A stretch of 19,812 nt of DNA from UBA11524 sp963642705 (GCA_963642705.1 CAVIHU010000033.1:1-19812), one strand, 5' to 3'; positions 6,482-14,430 are shown, counted from the stretch's first letter. Notes: generated from the sequence alone by a model not told the origin. Numbers and translations are program-made.

Positions 6482-7411
6482 ATGCACAAAACACTATCGG
6501 AGTATATTGCTTGTTGGCTGGAAACCGTGAAACGTCCACAGGTACGTCCACAGACGTATCTGCGGCTCCAAACGTCACAGAAGGCAGTTCAGAGCTTCCC
6601 TATTGCATCGATGTTGATTTCCGACATTACTTGTCAGGACATCATGAGCTTCATTGACGCTTTGATTCAGAGGGGCTATGCATGGTCTACGATCAAAAAG
6701 CTGCACGAACTGGTCGCATGCGCCTTGCGCCATGCCGCCTCGATGCATTATATCCCGTCGAACCCCGACGAAGGCGTATCCATGCCGAAATCCGACCGCG
6801 CAATCAAACCACGCCGCGTAACGCGTAACTTTTCACCCGAAGACCAGACCAAGCTCTGGCGCGAAATCGAGAAAGACCCGCGTCCGGCTTTTGCCGTCAT
6901 CGGTATTCTGCTTGACACCGGCATGCGCGTCAACGAAGCGCTTGCGCTCAACTGGTCGGACGTAGACTTTCGCCGCAAAGCCATCGTCGTGCATTCCACG
7001 ATGGTTCGCACCACCGGCGCGGCGCCAACCAAGGCGCCGGCGCCGAAAACGTTTAGCAGCAACCGCACAATTCCGATTCTTCCCCGTGCGCTTAAGCTGT
7101 TAAACCACCTTCGCCGCGAATCTGTGTCCGACGCGGTTTTCGCAAAACCCGACGGTTCACGTCTCACTTACGACGCCGTCCGCGCCCAGCTCAAAACCCT
7201 CTGCAAACGCGCTGACGTGCCTTACCAGCCAACGCACGCCGCCCGATACTCCATGGCGACCAACTGTTATGACGCGGGCATCGACCTCAAATTGACTTCC
7301 CGTCTTCTCGGTCATGCCGACACTGCCGTTACGCTGAATGTTTATACAAAGCTTCGCGGCGACGGCTTTGACCAGTTAGCCGATGCGCTCACCGTCCTCT
7401 CCGACAAATAA
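6482..7411 (+). CDS. int: Tyrosine site-specific integrase
   Basis: A 309-residue phage-type integrase that joins element and chromosome at the att site. The N-terminal SAM-like core-binding region spans about 1-105. The catalytic set is complete: Arg149 (TGMRVNEAL), Lys189 in the beta-hairpin (PKTFSSNRTIPI), His252 and Arg255 (THAARYS), His278 (LLGHAD) and the nucleophile Tyr288 (NVYTKL). GAGGTG precedes the ATG at about 7 nt. The gene runs towards the tRNA-Trp 3' end, which is the expected target. It is the last gene of the element, 48 nt after the GP88-like gene. Confidence 0.97.
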   Translation: MHKTLSEYIACWLETVKRPQVRPQTYLRLQTSQKAVQSFPIASMLISDITCQDIMSFIDALIQRGYAWSTIKKLHELVACALRHAASMHYIPSNPDEGVSMPKSDRAIKPRRVTRNFSPEDQTKLWREIEKDPRPAFAVIGILLDTGMRVNEALALNWSDVDFRRKAIVVHSTMVRTTGAAPTKAPAPKTFSSNRTIPILPRALKLLNHLRRESVSDAVFAKPDGSRLTYDAVRAQLKTLCKRADVPYQPTHAARYSMATNCYDAGIDLKLTSRLLGHADTAVTLNVYTKLRGDGFDQLADALTVLSDK

Positions 7412-7446
7412 AAAGAGCGCCTGAAACTCAGTAATTTCAAGCGCTC
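7406..7446 (-). terminator. Terminator of tRNA-Trp, on the element side
   Basis: Read on the minus strand, GAGCGC and TTGAAA pair with TTTCAG and GCGCTC (plus-strand arms 7415-7426 and 7435-7446), followed by TTTTTATTT formed by the A-rich bases at 7406-7414. These include the integrase stop codon. On the plus strand there is no T-run after the hairpin, so it serves mainly the tRNA. It lies on the element side of the tRNA, so the inserted DNA supplies the terminator. Confidence 0.8.
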
Positions 7447-7451
7447 CCTCG

Positions 7452-7490
7452 CAGGGGCAGAAGGACTCGAACCCTCAACAAAGGTTTTGG
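7452..7490. other. Inferred att core at the tRNA-Trp 3' half
   Basis: The integrase abuts this end of the tRNA, and tyrosine integrases commonly recombine in the anticodon or T-arm region and restore the tRNA 3' half from the element. The exact core cannot be set without the other att copy, which lies outside the window. Confidence 0.4.
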
Positions 7491-7522
7491 AGACCCACGT
7501 GTTACCATTACACCATGCCCCT
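7452..7522 (-). tRNA. tRNA-Trp (anticodon CCA)
   Basis: The minus strand folds as a 71-nt tRNA. The acceptor AGGGGCA pairs perfectly with TGCCCCT. The D stem is GTGT/ACAC, the anticodon loop CTCCAAA gives CCA, and the T arm is GAGGG-TTCGAGT-CCTTC. The discriminator is G and CCA is not encoded. The anticodon stem TGGGT/ACCTT has a T-T mismatch at its outer pair (27-43) and a G-T wobble next to it, weaker than usual. Confidence 0.95.
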
Positions 7523-7551
7523 ATGCGGTTGTCGTAACCGGAACATCAAGT

Positions 7552-7580
7552 ATCATATCACGCAAAAAGAAGTTTGTCAA
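7552..7580 (-). promoter_or_regulatory. Promoter of tRNA-Trp
   Basis: On the minus strand, a perfect TTGACA (7575-7580) and TATGAT (7552-7557) are separated by 17 nt. The -10 lies 30 nt before the mature tRNA 5' end. The leader contains a small CGGTT-GTCGT-AACCG hairpin (7526-7540). Confidence 0.9.
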
Positions 7581-7650
7581 GGCGTATTTTTAAAATTTCG
7601 CGCATCACGAAAAAGGTCAAGGGGAGCCTGCGTCCCTTTTCCTGTTCGCC

Positions 7651-7679
7651 TTGATGAAAGCCGCACGATGTGGTATAAT
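7651..7679 (+). promoter_or_regulatory. Promoter of the gyrB-gyrA operon
   Basis: TTGATG (7651-7656), a 17-nt spacer and a perfect TATAAT (7674-7679). Transcription should start near 7686, leaving a leader of about 29 nt with GAAGGAG before the ATG at 7715. The -35 is 71 nt from the -35 of the divergent tRNA promoter. Confidence 0.85.
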
Positions 7680-7714
7680 AGCCTCCGATATTCCCGCAGC
7701 GAAGGAGCTTATCT

Positions 7715-9700
7715 ATGGCAAATCATCAGGTCAATCATTACGACGCAGGCAACATTCAGGTGCTCGAAGGACTCGAGGCGGTTCGGATGCGTCCGGGCAT
7801 GTATATCGGCTCGACGTCCACGCGCGGACTGCATCATCTACTCTGGGAAATCGTGGATAACGCGATTGACGAGGCCTCCAACGGCTTTGCGGATGAGGTG
7901 CGCGTGACGCTGCATAGTGATGGGTCGGCATCGGTCTATGATAACGGACGCGGTATGCCGGTGGATGAGCACCCGACGATGCATGTCAGCGGCGCGGAGG
8001 TTATTTTCACCATTCTGCATGCAGGCGGCAAGTTCAACAACGATAATTACAGCTATTCCGGCGGACTTCACGGCGTGGGCGCGTCGGTGGTCAACGCGCT
8101 GAGCAAGTGGCTGACGGTCGATATCTACCGCGATTTCTCGCATTATTCGATGCGCTTCACCAGTCAAACAGACCCGCAGACGGGCAAGGTGGCGGCAGGC
8201 AAGCCGGATGCGCCGCTGGCAAAGGTCGGCAACACGCGCAAGCGCGGTACGCTTGTCCGCTTTATGCCGGATGATACGATTTTCGAGGATGTTCGCTTCA
8301 ATTATGATACGGTACACCGCCGCCTGCAGGAGCTGGCTTACCTGAACCGCGGGCTGAAAATTGTGTTCACGGATGAGCGTGCCGAACCGGACAGGCGTGA
8401 GCATGTCTTCCATTACGAGGGCGGCATCATGGACTATGTCCGCTACCTGAACGACGGCCGCACGGTGCTCAACGAGGAGCCGATTTTCCTCGAGGGCAGG
8501 AAGGACGATGTCATCTGCCGCGTGGCGATTCAGTATACGGACGGCTACACGGAAAGCCTGTTTTCCTATGTCAACAACATCCCGACAGCAGAAGGCGGCT
8601 CGCATGAAACCGGCTTCAAGGCGGCCTTTACAAAGCTGTTCAACGACTATGCGCGGCGCACAGGCGTCCTCAAGGAGAAGGACAGCAACCTGACCGGCGA
8701 GGATTTCCGCGAAGGCTTAAGCTGCGTGCTGACGGCGATGGTCAAGAATCCGCAGTTCGAAGGGCAGACGAAGGGTCGCCTTGGCAACAGCGAAGTGCGT
8801 CCGGCAGTTGAGAGCATCATCACGCAGCAGCTGGGTGTTTGGCTGGAGAATCTCAAGAATCAGCCAACGGCACAGCTGATCGTGCAGAAGGCGCTGAAGG
8901 CGGCGCAGGTGCGTGAGGCGGCGCGAAAGACGCGCGACAACGCCCGCAAGGCGAATCAGCTCGACGCAGCGCCGCTGGTGGGAAAGCTGAGTGCCTGCCG
9001 CGGCAGAAAGCCCGAGGACAACGAGCTTTTCATCGTCGAGGGCGATTCCGCAGGCGGCAGCGCAAAGCAGGGGCGCGACAGCCGTTATCAGGCGATCCTG
9101 CCCCTGCGCGGCAAGCCGCTCAACGCCGAAAAGAAGCGTCTCGACCAGGTGCTGAGCAACGAGGAGTTCCGCTCGCTGATTACGGCGCTCGGCACGTCCA
9201 TTGATGAGAGCTTCAACCTTGCGAATCTCAAGTACCACAAGGTAATTATCCTTTCCGATGCCGACCAGGACGGCGCCCATATCCGCGCCATTCTGCTGAC
9301 GTTCTTCTTCCGCTATATGAAGGAGCTCGTCATGGGCGGACACGTGTACATCGGCATGCCGCCGCTCTATAAGGTGCAGAAGGGCGCCAGGGTCATGTAC
9401 GCCTATGACGACAGGGAGCTGGAAAAGTGCGTCAGGGCAGCCGGCAAGGGCTACACGCTCCAGCGCTACAAGGGTCTCGGCGAGATGAACCCGGAGCAGC
9501 TCTGGGCGACGACCATGGATCCGGCGCAGCGCAAGCTGATGCAGGTGACGATTGAGGACGCGGCGCTGGCTGACCGGCGCATTACCATCCTCATGGGCGA
9601 CAAGGTCGAACCGCGGCGCGATTACATCATCGAGAACGCCGACTTCAACAAACCGGATGATTTCAAGCTGCCCGAAAATCAGCAGGAGGGAGAGAAGTAA
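7715..9700 (+). CDS. gyrB: DNA gyrase subunit B (type IIA topoisomerase ATPase subunit)
   Basis: The ATPase and TOPRIM subunit of the enzyme that introduces negative supercoils using ATP. The GHKL ATPase motifs are clear: EGLEAVRMRPGMYIG near the N terminus, DNAIDEA (48-54), DNGRGMP and GGLHGVGASVVNALS. The ATP-contacting QTKGRLGN is present. The TOPRIM domain has EGDSAGG (442-448) and DADQDG (515-520), and the C-terminal QRYKGLGEMNPEQLW is gyrase-like. The length of 661 residues is normal. The promoter is 36 nt upstream, and the partner gene starts 3 nt after the stop. The sequence favours GyrB over ParE, although a second topoisomerase pair elsewhere in the genome cannot be excluded. Confidence 0.9.
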   Translation: MANHQVNHYDAGNIQVLEGLEAVRMRPGMYIGSTSTRGLHHLLWEIVDNAIDEASNGFADEVRVTLHSDGSASVYDNGRGMPVDEHPTMHVSGAEVIFTILHAGGKFNNDNYSYSGGLHGVGASVVNALSKWLTVDIYRDFSHYSMRFTSQTDPQTGKVAAGKPDAPLAKVGNTRKRGTLVRFMPDDTIFEDVRFNYDTVHRRLQELAYLNRGLKIVFTDERAEPDRREHVFHYEGGIMDYVRYLNDGRTVLNEEPIFLEGRKDDVICRVAIQYTDGYTESLFSYVNNIPTAEGGSHETGFKAAFTKLFNDYARRTGVLKEKDSNLTGEDFREGLSCVLTAMVKNPQFEGQTKGRLGNSEVRPAVESIITQQLGVWLENLKNQPTAQLIVQKALKAAQVREAARKTRDNARKANQLDAAPLVGKLSACRGRKPEDNELFIVEGDSAGGSAKQGRDSRYQAILPLRGKPLNAEKKRLDQVLSNEEFRSLITALGTSIDESFNLANLKYHKVIILSDADQDGAHIRAILLTFFFRYMKELVMGGHVYIGMPPLYKVQKGARVMYAYDDRELEKCVRAAGKGYTLQRYKGLGEMNPEQLWATTMDPAQRKLMQVTIEDAALADRRITILMGDKVEPRRDYIIENADFNKPDDFKLPENQQEGEK

Positions 9701-9703
9701 GCC

Positions 9704-12166
9704 ATGGCGAAGAAAACAAGCGACAACCGCCCGATTCCCAAGGACGACCCTTCCCGAATCCTGCAAACGACCGTCGAGGACGTCATGCATCAGTCTATGA
9801 TGCCCTATGCGGAGCATGTCATTCTGGAGCGTGCGCTCCCGCGTGTGGAGGACGGGCTCAAGCCCGTGCAGCGCCGCATCCTGTATACGATGATGGAGCT
9901 GGGCACGACGCCGGACAAGCCGCACCGCAAGTGCGCCCGTATCGTCGGCGACTGCCTGGGCAAATATCATCCGCACGGCGATTCCTCCGTGTACGATGCG
10001 CTCGTCCGCATGGCGCAGGACTTCTCCATGCGCGGCACGATGGTCGATGGTCACGGCAATTTCGGATCGATTGACGGCGACAGCGCTGCCGCCATGCGTT
10101 ACACCGAGGCACGCATGACGCCGCTTGCTCTGCTGATGCTGCGCGATATCGAAAAGGACACCGTGCCCTTCCGCCTGAACTTCGACGATACGCTCAAGGA
10201 GCCGGACATGCTGCCGGCACGCTTCCCGAATCTGCTGGTGAACGGCGCAAGCGGCATCGCGGTCGGTCTGGCGACGAACATTCCGCCGCACAACCTCGGC
10301 GAAAGCATCCGCGCGGCGCTGGCGGTCATTGACAATCCGGATATTTCGCTGGATGAGCTGATGAAAATCATCCCCGGTCCGGACTTCCCGACCGGCGGCG
10401 TGCTCGTTCGCAACGAAGAAATCCGCAAGGGCTATGAAACAGGCCGCTCGAAGCTGTCCCTGCGTGCACGCGTGCATGTGGAGGACGGCATCGCAGGGCG
10501 CAAGCTGCTCGTTATCACCGAGGTGCCGTACATGGTCAACAAGGCGGCAATGCTCGAGAAAATTCTGAAGCTCACGGAGGAGAAAAAGGGGCAGCTTGGC
10601 AACATCTATGACATCCGCGATGAATCCGACCGTGAAGGCATGCGCGCCGTCATCGAGCTGAAGAAGGATGCCGATGCCGATAAGCTTTTGAAGCTCCTCT
10701 ACAAGTATTCCGATCTGCAGGTCACCTTCGGCGTGAACATGGTTGCCATTGCCGATGGCAAGCCCGTGCAGATGGGGCTCAAAACCATGCTCACGCACTT
10801 CATCCGCCATCAGAAGAATGTCGTATCGCGCCGCACGGCTTATGACCTCAATCAGGCGAAGACACGGGCGCACATTTTGCAGGGCCTGATGATCGCCGTG
10901 GACAACCTTGATGAGGTCATCGCGCTCATCCGCTCCTCAAAGAACCCGAAGGAAGCCAAGACGCGCCTGATAGAGCGGTTCGCGCTCAGCGATGTGCAGG
11001 CGCAGGCGATTCTGGACATGCGCCTGCAGCGGCTGACGAACCTCGAAATACTCGCGCTGCGCAAGGAATATGAGGACATCCTGAAGCTCATCGACAAGCT
11101 CGAGGGCATCCTCAGGAGCGAAAAGAAGCTGCTTGCCGTCATCTCGAAGGAACTCAGGGAAATTGCCGAGGTGTATGGCGACCCGCGCAGAACGAGCATC
11201 GAGGACGCGGACGAATCCCCCGTTGAGGAGGAGGAAAAAATCGCGCCCGAGGAGGTCATTGTCGCCTTTACCGGCAGCAGTCAGCTCAAGCGGATGAATC
11301 CGGCTGCATACAAGAAAACGCCGCTGCCGACCCGGACGGAAGACGAAAACGAATACGCCGACTTCCTCTTCATGGCGCGCACGGATGAAACGCTGCTGAT
11401 TTTCACGAATCACGGCAACTGCTATCAGCTGCCGGTCGCATCGCTCAACGAGGTGAAGCCCAAAGACCGTGGTCAGCTGCTGTCCGGCTTGCTTGTCGGG
11501 CTGGAGGACGGCGAAAAAGCGCTGTGGATGACATGCACGCGCATGATCGATATCGCGCATCTGCCGGATTTGCTGTTCGTAACGCGTCAAGGCATGGTCA
11601 AGCGAACCGCCGCCGCGGAGTACGATGTCCGCAGCAAAAAGTTCGCTGCCGTCACTGTTAAGAAGGATGACAGCCTGCTGACCATCCTGCCTGCCGCCAG
11701 CCGCGATGACCTGCTGATGTTCAGCCGGAAGGGGCAATGCATCCGCTTTGCGCTGGAGAGCATTCCCGCGCAGGGGCGTGCCGCCGCCGGTGTGCGCTGC
11801 ATGCAGGTCGACGAGGATGACGAGGTCATCTGGTGCGAGCAGCTGCGGGAAAACGACCAGCTTGTCCTGCTGACCGACCGCGGCTACGGCAAGCGCCTGC
11901 TGTCCGTTGATTTCGAGCGGCAGAACCGCAACGGCAAGGGCGTCAAATCCTTCTACTTTAATAAGAACGGCAGCAACGGACAGTGCCTCGCCGGCGTCGT
12001 TCGCCTGTCCGAGGGCGACCATCTCATCCGCGTCACGCAGGTTCGAACACCGCCGACCGTGCTGGAAAAGGATGCCATTCGCCTGCAAGGCAAGCAGGAT
12101 CGCGGTCTTCCGCTGCTGATTGCGCTGATGGACGATGTCGTAACCGGCGCGGTGCTGCTGGAATAA
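9704..12166 (+). CDS. gyrA: DNA gyrase subunit A (type IIA topoisomerase cleavage subunit)
   Basis: The DNA cleavage-rejoining subunit. The catalytic Tyr133 sits in AAAMRYTEARM, and the quinolone-determining region reads HPHGDSSVYD with Ser94 and Asp98 in the positions of E. coli Ser83 and Asp87, the drug-sensitive residues. VDGHGNFGSIDGD is the gyrase rather than ParC form. The C-terminal beta-pinwheel is present, but the GyrA box is QNRNGKG (740-746) rather than QRRGGKG. The length of 820 residues fits GyrA. The start has GGAGGGAG about 10 nt upstream. The degenerate box leaves some doubt about supercoiling versus topoisomerase IV-like activity. Confidence 0.88.
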   Translation: MAKKTSDNRPIPKDDPSRILQTTVEDVMHQSMMPYAEHVILERALPRVEDGLKPVQRRILYTMMELGTTPDKPHRKCARIVGDCLGKYHPHGDSSVYDALVRMAQDFSMRGTMVDGHGNFGSIDGDSAAAMRYTEARMTPLALLMLRDIEKDTVPFRLNFDDTLKEPDMLPARFPNLLVNGASGIAVGLATNIPPHNLGESIRAALAVIDNPDISLDELMKIIPGPDFPTGGVLVRNEEIRKGYETGRSKLSLRARVHVEDGIAGRKLLVITEVPYMVNKAAMLEKILKLTEEKKGQLGNIYDIRDESDREGMRAVIELKKDADADKLLKLLYKYSDLQVTFGVNMVAIADGKPVQMGLKTMLTHFIRHQKNVVSRRTAYDLNQAKTRAHILQGLMIAVDNLDEVIALIRSSKNPKEAKTRLIERFALSDVQAQAILDMRLQRLTNLEILALRKEYEDILKLIDKLEGILRSEKKLLAVISKELREIAEVYGDPRRTSIEDADESPVEEEEKIAPEEVIVAFTGSSQLKRMNPAAYKKTPLPTRTEDENEYADFLFMARTDETLLIFTNHGNCYQLPVASLNEVKPKDRGQLLSGLLVGLEDGEKALWMTCTRMIDIAHLPDLLFVTRQGMVKRTAAAEYDVRSKKFAAVTVKKDDSLLTILPAASRDDLLMFSRKGQCIRFALESIPAQGRAAAGVRCMQVDEDDEVIWCEQLRENDQLVLLTDRGYGKRLLSVDFERQNRNGKGVKSFYFNKNGSNGQCLAGVVRLSEGDHLIRVTQVRTPPTVLEKDAIRLQGKQDRGLPLLIALMDDVVTGAVLLE

Positions 12167-12174
12167 AGCGATAC

Positions 12175-12203
12175 TTGCAAGCAAATGAAAAACGTGCTAT
12201 GAT
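12175..12203 (+). promoter_or_regulatory. Promoter of the DUF4097 gene
   Basis: TTGCAA (12175-12180), a 17-nt spacer and TATGAT (12198-12203), beginning 9 nt after the gyrA stop. The predicted leader is about 20 nt and contains GGAGG (12216-12220), 9 nt before the ATG at 12230. No terminator is seen between gyrA and this promoter. Confidence 0.75.
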
Positions 12204-12229
12204 GGAGTACATGACGGAGGTGAACGCGC

Positions 12230-12958
12230 ATGAATACCCGCTCTTCCTTTCCGGCGCTGACGATTACGCAGCTGGTCATCCATCTCTCCGGCACTCTGCT
12301 GGAGGTTTATGCGGATGATACGCAGGAGATTCAGGTCATGGCGTCCGGTGATGACCACGACATGAAAGCAATTTCCCTGACGCAAAACGGCGATACGCTC
12401 ACGATGGAGCAGTCGCCTGCCGCCTTATCGCCGCTGCCGCTGAGTGCGCGTTGGCTTCAGGCAACGGTGCGCGTGCCGCGCTCGTGGAAGGGGCGTGTGG
12501 AGCTGCGGACAACCTCCGGCAGCATTCACCTTCGCGGCATGTCGGTCAGTGACCTGTCCATTGAGTCGCTGTCCGGCTTCGTGATGCTCTCGGACGTGAC
12601 CAGCCTGCGCCTGACTGTCAAGAACGGCGGCGACATTGCCGGCAACGACCTGCGCGGTCAGGAGTGTTCTCTCTTCACGACAACCGGTGCGCTCTGTCTG
12701 GAGCATCTGTCCTTCGCCAATGTTTCGCTCTCGTCGGTCAGCCGCGGTGCGCTCCTCTCGTTTACAGACATGTTCACGAGCTTCAAGGCGGTATCGGTTT
12801 CGGGTGGCATCGGGCTGGAGATTCCCTCGGAGCAGTGCGATGCGATTCTGCGCTCCGTTTCCGGCAGAATGCTGACGGATGGGGTGTCCATTGTTGACGG
12901 TGCACCCACCGTCAGGGTGACCACGGTTTCAGGAAATCTTGACATCAGAAAGATTTAA
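12230..12958 (+). CDS. DUF4097-family beta-helix protein
   Basis: A 242-residue protein of the DUF4097/putative adhesin family. It consists of repeated short beta strands with Ser/Gly turns, for example ELRTTSGSIHLRGMS, SIESLSGFVMLSDV, SSVSRGALLSF, SVSGGIGLEIP and TTVSGNLDIRKI, the hallmark of a right-handed beta-solenoid. No signal peptide or membrane anchor is visible, so surface display is not supported by the sequence. Family members are often near envelope-stress or regulatory genes, but their function is unclear. The gene has its own promoter and is followed after 6 nt by the 175-bp tandem repeats. Confidence 0.8.
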   Translation: MNTRSSFPALTITQLVIHLSGTLLEVYADDTQEIQVMASGDDHDMKAISLTQNGDTLTMEQSPAALSPLPLSARWLQATVRVPRSWKGRVELRTTSGSIHLRGMSVSDLSIESLSGFVMLSDVTSLRLTVKNGGDIAGNDLRGQECSLFTTTGALCLEHLSFANVSLSSVSRGALLSFTDMFTSFKAVSVSGGIGLEIPSEQCDAILRSVSGRMLTDGVSIVDGAPTVRVTTVSGNLDIRKI

Positions 12959-12964
12959 TATAAC

Positions 12965-13469
12965 CCCTATAAAGCGCAGCATTCTCCAACCACTACGGAA
13001 ACGTGCACTGCGAAGGGTGCAGGGGCGACCGCAAAGCCCCTGCCCGCTCCGCAGAGCGAACCCCCTGCGGCAGGACAATTTTCATGCAAGGGAATCAGGC
13101 AATTATCCTGTCACAAATAAGGTGTTGCCTTAAGGAAAACCCTATAAAGCGCAGCATTCTCCGACCACTACGGAAACGTGCACTGCGAAGGGTGCAGGGG
13201 CGACCGCAAAGCCCCTGCCCGCTCCGCAGAGCGAACCCCCTGCGGCAGGACAATTTTCATGCAAGGGAATCAGGCAATTATCCTGTCACAAATAAGGTGT
13301 TGCCTTAAGGAAAACCCTATAAAGCGCAGCATTCTCCGACCACTACGGAAACGTGCACTGCGAAGGGTGCAGGGGCGACCGCAAAGCCCCTGCCCGCTCC
13401 GCAGAGCGAACCCCCTGCGGCAGGACAATTTTCATGCAAGGGAATCAGGCAATTATCTATTACAAATAA
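12965..13469. repeat. 175-bp tandem repeat, two full copies and one partial
   Basis: Copies start at 12965, 13140 and 13315, exactly 175 nt apart. Copies 1 and 2 differ at one visible base (CTCCAACC against CTCCGACC). Copy 3 matches to about 13457 and then diverges into the ybaB ribosome site, sharing only ACAAATAA. Each unit holds inverted repeats: GCAGGGGC/GCCCCTGC (13019-13043 in copy 1), CCGCAG/CTGCGG (13049-13070) and CAGGACAATT/AATTATCCTG with one mismatch. No T-run follows the stems. The unit fills the 528-nt space between the DUF4097 gene and ybaB. Reading frames crossing it change at each copy because 175 is not a multiple of 3, so I regard it as non-coding. Confidence 0.95.
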
Positions 13470-13486
13470 TGAGGAGGAACCCAACC

Positions 13487-13831
13487 ATGGCAAGACAGAA
13501 TTTCGGCTTCGGCGGCGGCGCAAACATGCAGCAGCTGATGCGTCAGGCACAAAAAATGCAGCAGGCAATGACTGAAGCTCAGGAAAAGCTCGATGCACAG
13601 GAATATGAAGCACAGTCCGGCGGCGGCGTCGTTTCCGTCAAGGTCAGCGGCAAGCGCGAGCTGCTCTCCCTGACCATTGACCCCACGGTCGTTGACACCG
13701 AGGATGTCGAAATGCTGCAGGATCTGATCATCGCCGCCGTCAACGAGGCGCTTCGCAAGGGCGAGGCGAACCGTGAGGAAACCATGGGCAAGATGGCGCC
13801 CGGCATGGGCGGTATGGGCGGTCTGTTCTGA
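13487..13831 (+). CDS. ybaB: YbaB/EbfC-family nucleoid-associated protein
   Basis: A 114-residue DNA-binding protein of the YbaB/EbfC family, which forms a dimer of tweezer shape. The helical core MQQLMRQAQKMQQAMTEAQE, the GGGVVSVKVSGKRELLSLTIDP strands and the C-terminal EEMLQDLI-like helix region (VEMLQDLIIAAVNEAL) are all family features, followed by a Met/Gly-rich tail. The ATG at 13487 follows GAGGAGG (13471-13477) at 9 nt. An open frame continues upstream into the tandem repeats but has no better start. It overlaps recR by 1 nt, the usual ybaB-recR pairing. Confidence 0.95.
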   Translation: MARQNFGFGGGANMQQLMRQAQKMQQAMTEAQEKLDAQEYEAQSGGGVVSVKVSGKRELLSLTIDPTVVDTEDVEMLQDLIIAAVNEALRKGEANREETMGKMAPGMGGMGGLF

Positions 13832-14430
13832 TGTCAGGACAAATTGAACCGATTGAGCGGATGGTGTCGGAGCTCTCCCGTCTGCCCGGCATCGGTCAGA
13901 AAACGGCAACCCGGCTGGCGTATTACATCGTCGGGCTGCCGCTGGATGAGGTGCATGCGCTGGCAGCCGCCATCTGGCAGGGACGCAAAGCCATCCGCTA
14001 CTGCGAGCAGTGCGGCAATTTTGCATCCGCGGAAAAGTGCGCCGTCTGTGCGAATGAGGAGCGCCACAATGGGCAGATCTGCGTCGTGCGTGACCCTCGT
14101 GACGTCGCCGCGATGGAGCGCATGCACGACTATCACGGGCTGTATCATGTCCTGCACGGCACGCTGTCGCCCATGGACGGCGTCGGACCGGATGACATCC
14201 GCATCAGGGAGCTGATGGAGCGCCTGCGCACGGAAAAGGTCACCGAGGTCATCCTCGCAACAAATCCCGATATCGAGGGCGAAGCGACCGCGACCTACAT
14301 CGCGCGGCTGATTAAGCCGATGGGCATCAGATGCACCCGCATCGCGCACGGCGTACCGGTCGGCAGCGACCTCGAATATGCCGATGAGGTAACGCTTTCA
14401 AAAGCCATGGAGGGCAGAAGAGAACTGTAA
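13831..14430 (+). CDS. recR: Recombination mediator RecR
   Basis: RecR acts with RecO and RecF to load RecA on gapped single-stranded DNA. The order is an N-terminal helix-hairpin-helix (LPGIGQKTATRLA, 18-30), a zinc finger with Cys at 58, 61, 70 and 73, and a TOPRIM domain (VVRDPRD, then ATNPDIEGEATATYIA), ending in the usual C-terminal LEYADEVTL segment. The length of 199 residues is normal. The ATG overlaps the ybaB stop (TGATG). Confidence 0.97.
   Translation: MSGQIEPIERMVSELSRLPGIGQKTATRLAYYIVGLPLDEVHALAAAIWQGRKAIRYCEQCGNFASAEKCAVCANEERHNGQICVVRDPRDVAAMERMHDYHGLYHVLHGTLSPMDGVGPDDIRIRELMERLRTEKVTEVILATNPDIEGEATATYIARLIKPMGIRCTRIAHGVPVGSDLEYADEVTLSKAMEGRREL

Larger units (their letters stand above)
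1..7490. mobile_element. Right end of a phage-like integrative element inserted at tRNA-Trp
   Basis: All genes from 25 to 7411 are on the plus strand, are tightly spaced and end with a tyrosine integrase whose stop codon is 41 nt from the 3' end of a minus-strand tRNA-Trp. The cargo (NrdD/NrdG, PhoH, Nmad1, ThyX-like, RNA ligase, GP88) is typical of tailed phages and differs from the housekeeping genes to the right. No capsid, terminase or tail gene is visible, so prophage, satellite or other integrative element remain open. The left boundary is outside the window. The right boundary is inferred to fall within the tRNA, somewhere between its anticodon loop and its 3' end. Confidence 0.8.

Noticed and set aside
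6454..6657. Short gene overlapping the integrase start
   Set aside because: It has a possible ribosome site but lies out of frame over the conserved integrase N terminus; a frameshift into the integrase is blocked by a TGA just before the integrase ATG.
7619..7639. Terminator upstream of the gyrB promoter
   Set aside because: AAGGGGA/TCCCTTT can pair around a 7-nt loop, but the stem is short and includes a G-T pair; the T-tract is part of the stem.
8717..10873. Long minus-strand open frame of 718 codons
   Set aside because: It lies opposite gyrB and gyrA, has no family signature and reflects codon bias of the real genes on the plus strand.
13003..13308. A repeat-encoded protein of about 100 residues
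   Set aside because: 175 nt is not a multiple of 3, so successive copies are read in different frames; there is no supported ribosome site.
12965..13469. CRISPR array
   Set aside because: The unit is 175 nt with no separate spacers, and copies are nearly identical along their full length.
13178..13486. N-terminal extension of YbaB reading through the tandem repeats
   Set aside because: The frame is open, but the extension is repeat-encoded and low in protein character, and a strong ribosome site precedes the ATG at 13487.
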